DNA from: Nitrospina sp.
GTDB lineage: Bacteria > Nitrospinota > Nitrospinia > Nitrospinales > VA-1
Length of the DNA: 6,431 nt
Assembly: GCA_018665625.1 (NCBI GenBank)
Contig: JABJCF010000107.1
Coordinates: forward strand, 1-6,431
Direction of reading: 5' to 3'
Positions 6,322-6,431 of this stretch are shown one piece after another (positions within the stretch are counted from its first letter, which is position 1; each line of letters begins with the position of its first letter). Under the pieces are notes generated by a model that searched no databases, was not told the DNA's origin, and worked only from the letters and a program-made list of their open reading frames with translations. Made by a program: the position numbers and the translations under genes.

Positions 6322-6346
6322 GAGCCGTTGATATATTTTTTGTTGT

Positions 6347-6368
6347 GGCGGAGTAAAAGTGTCCCACT
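6347..6368 (+). repeat. IS21-type terminal repeat, inner copy
   Basis: Inner 22-base copy beginning GGCGGAGTAAAAGTG and ending CCACT. It is the closer of the two to the family core sequence as I remember it. Confidence 0.65.
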
Positions 6369-6405
6369 CACGTTAAGCTTTCTATCCTGTATGTAATCCA
6401 TATTC

Positions 6406-6415
6406 AGGAGGGAGG
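6406..6415 (+). promoter_or_regulatory. Ribosome binding site of the probable istA
   Basis: The purine run AGGAGGGAGG gives two overlapping Shine-Dalgarno registers, the nearer ending 7 bases before ATG 6423. Confidence 0.55.
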
Positions 6416-6422
6416 CGAAAGG

Positions 6423-6431
6423 ATGTATCCC
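6423..6431 (+). CDS. istA: First codons of a probable IS21 transposase (istA), cut by window edge
   Basis: Only ATG TAT CCC (Met-Tyr-Pro) is present, so the product is not identified from its own sequence. The call rests on position: directly downstream of the IS21-type terminal repeats and behind a strong ribosome site. The frame is closed upstream by TAA at 6354-6356, within the inner repeat, and no better start follows it. Confidence 0.4.

Larger units (their letters stand above)
6293..6431 (+). mobile_element. Left end of a probable IS21-family insertion sequence (continues beyond window)
   Basis: IS21-family ends carry several copies of a short repeat with the core GGCGGAGTAAAAGTG and a CCA(C/G)T tail. 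Two such copies are seen here at 6300-6321 and 6347-6368, identical at 17 of 22 positions and spaced 47 bases apart. A TG dinucleotide at 6293-6294, 7 bases before the first copy, is a fitting terminus because IS21 elements begin with TG; the exact end is uncertain and could lie further left. After the repeats come an untranslated leader, a strong ribosome site and an ATG at 6423, where the transposase gene istA should begin. The family call rests on memory of the repeat type; the rest of the element lies outside the window. Confidence 0.65.

Overview
The window reads as a piece of a Gram-negative bacterial chromosome, moderately AT-leaning. It carries c-type cytochromes, a b-type membrane cytochrome and exported proteins. 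I recall similar Fe-S / cytochrome b / multihaem c gene sets from Nitrospinota- and Planctomycetota-like genomes, but this assignment is from memory and weak. No rRNA, tRNA or CRISPR array is visible.

Bases 1-4577 hold four plus-strand genes that look like one redox operon. The first is the C-terminal part of a protein with four [4Fe-4S] clusters, cut by the left edge. The second is a five-helix membrane cytochrome b with two His pairs for two haems. The third is a membrane-anchored cytochrome c with ten CXXCH motifs and an unusual duplicated Cys-rich domain on the cytoplasmic side. The fourth is a membrane-tethered flavin/NAD(P)/[2Fe-2S] reductase with a TTG start. The first three are overlapping or abutting; the fourth follows after 40 bases with its own strong ribosome binding site. 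Together they make a plausible path from NAD(P)H through flavin and Fe-S centres, across the membrane by two b haems, to a periplasmic multihaem protein, or the reverse. Direction and terminal partner cannot be read from sequence.

Bases 4611-6233 hold two minus-strand genes convergent with the operon: a 91-residue protein with two CxxC knuckles, preceded by an extended -10 promoter, and an exported FecR-domain protein with a very basic tail.

The right end, from about 6293, looks like the left end of an IS21-family insertion sequence: two degenerate copies of the multiple terminal repeat of that family, then a strong ribosome binding site and the first three codons of a probable istA. It lies about 60 bases upstream of the FecR gene, so it may have affected that gene's promoter.

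The most interesting content is the redox operon, and within it the Cys-rich duplicated module at the N-terminus of the decahaem cytochrome.
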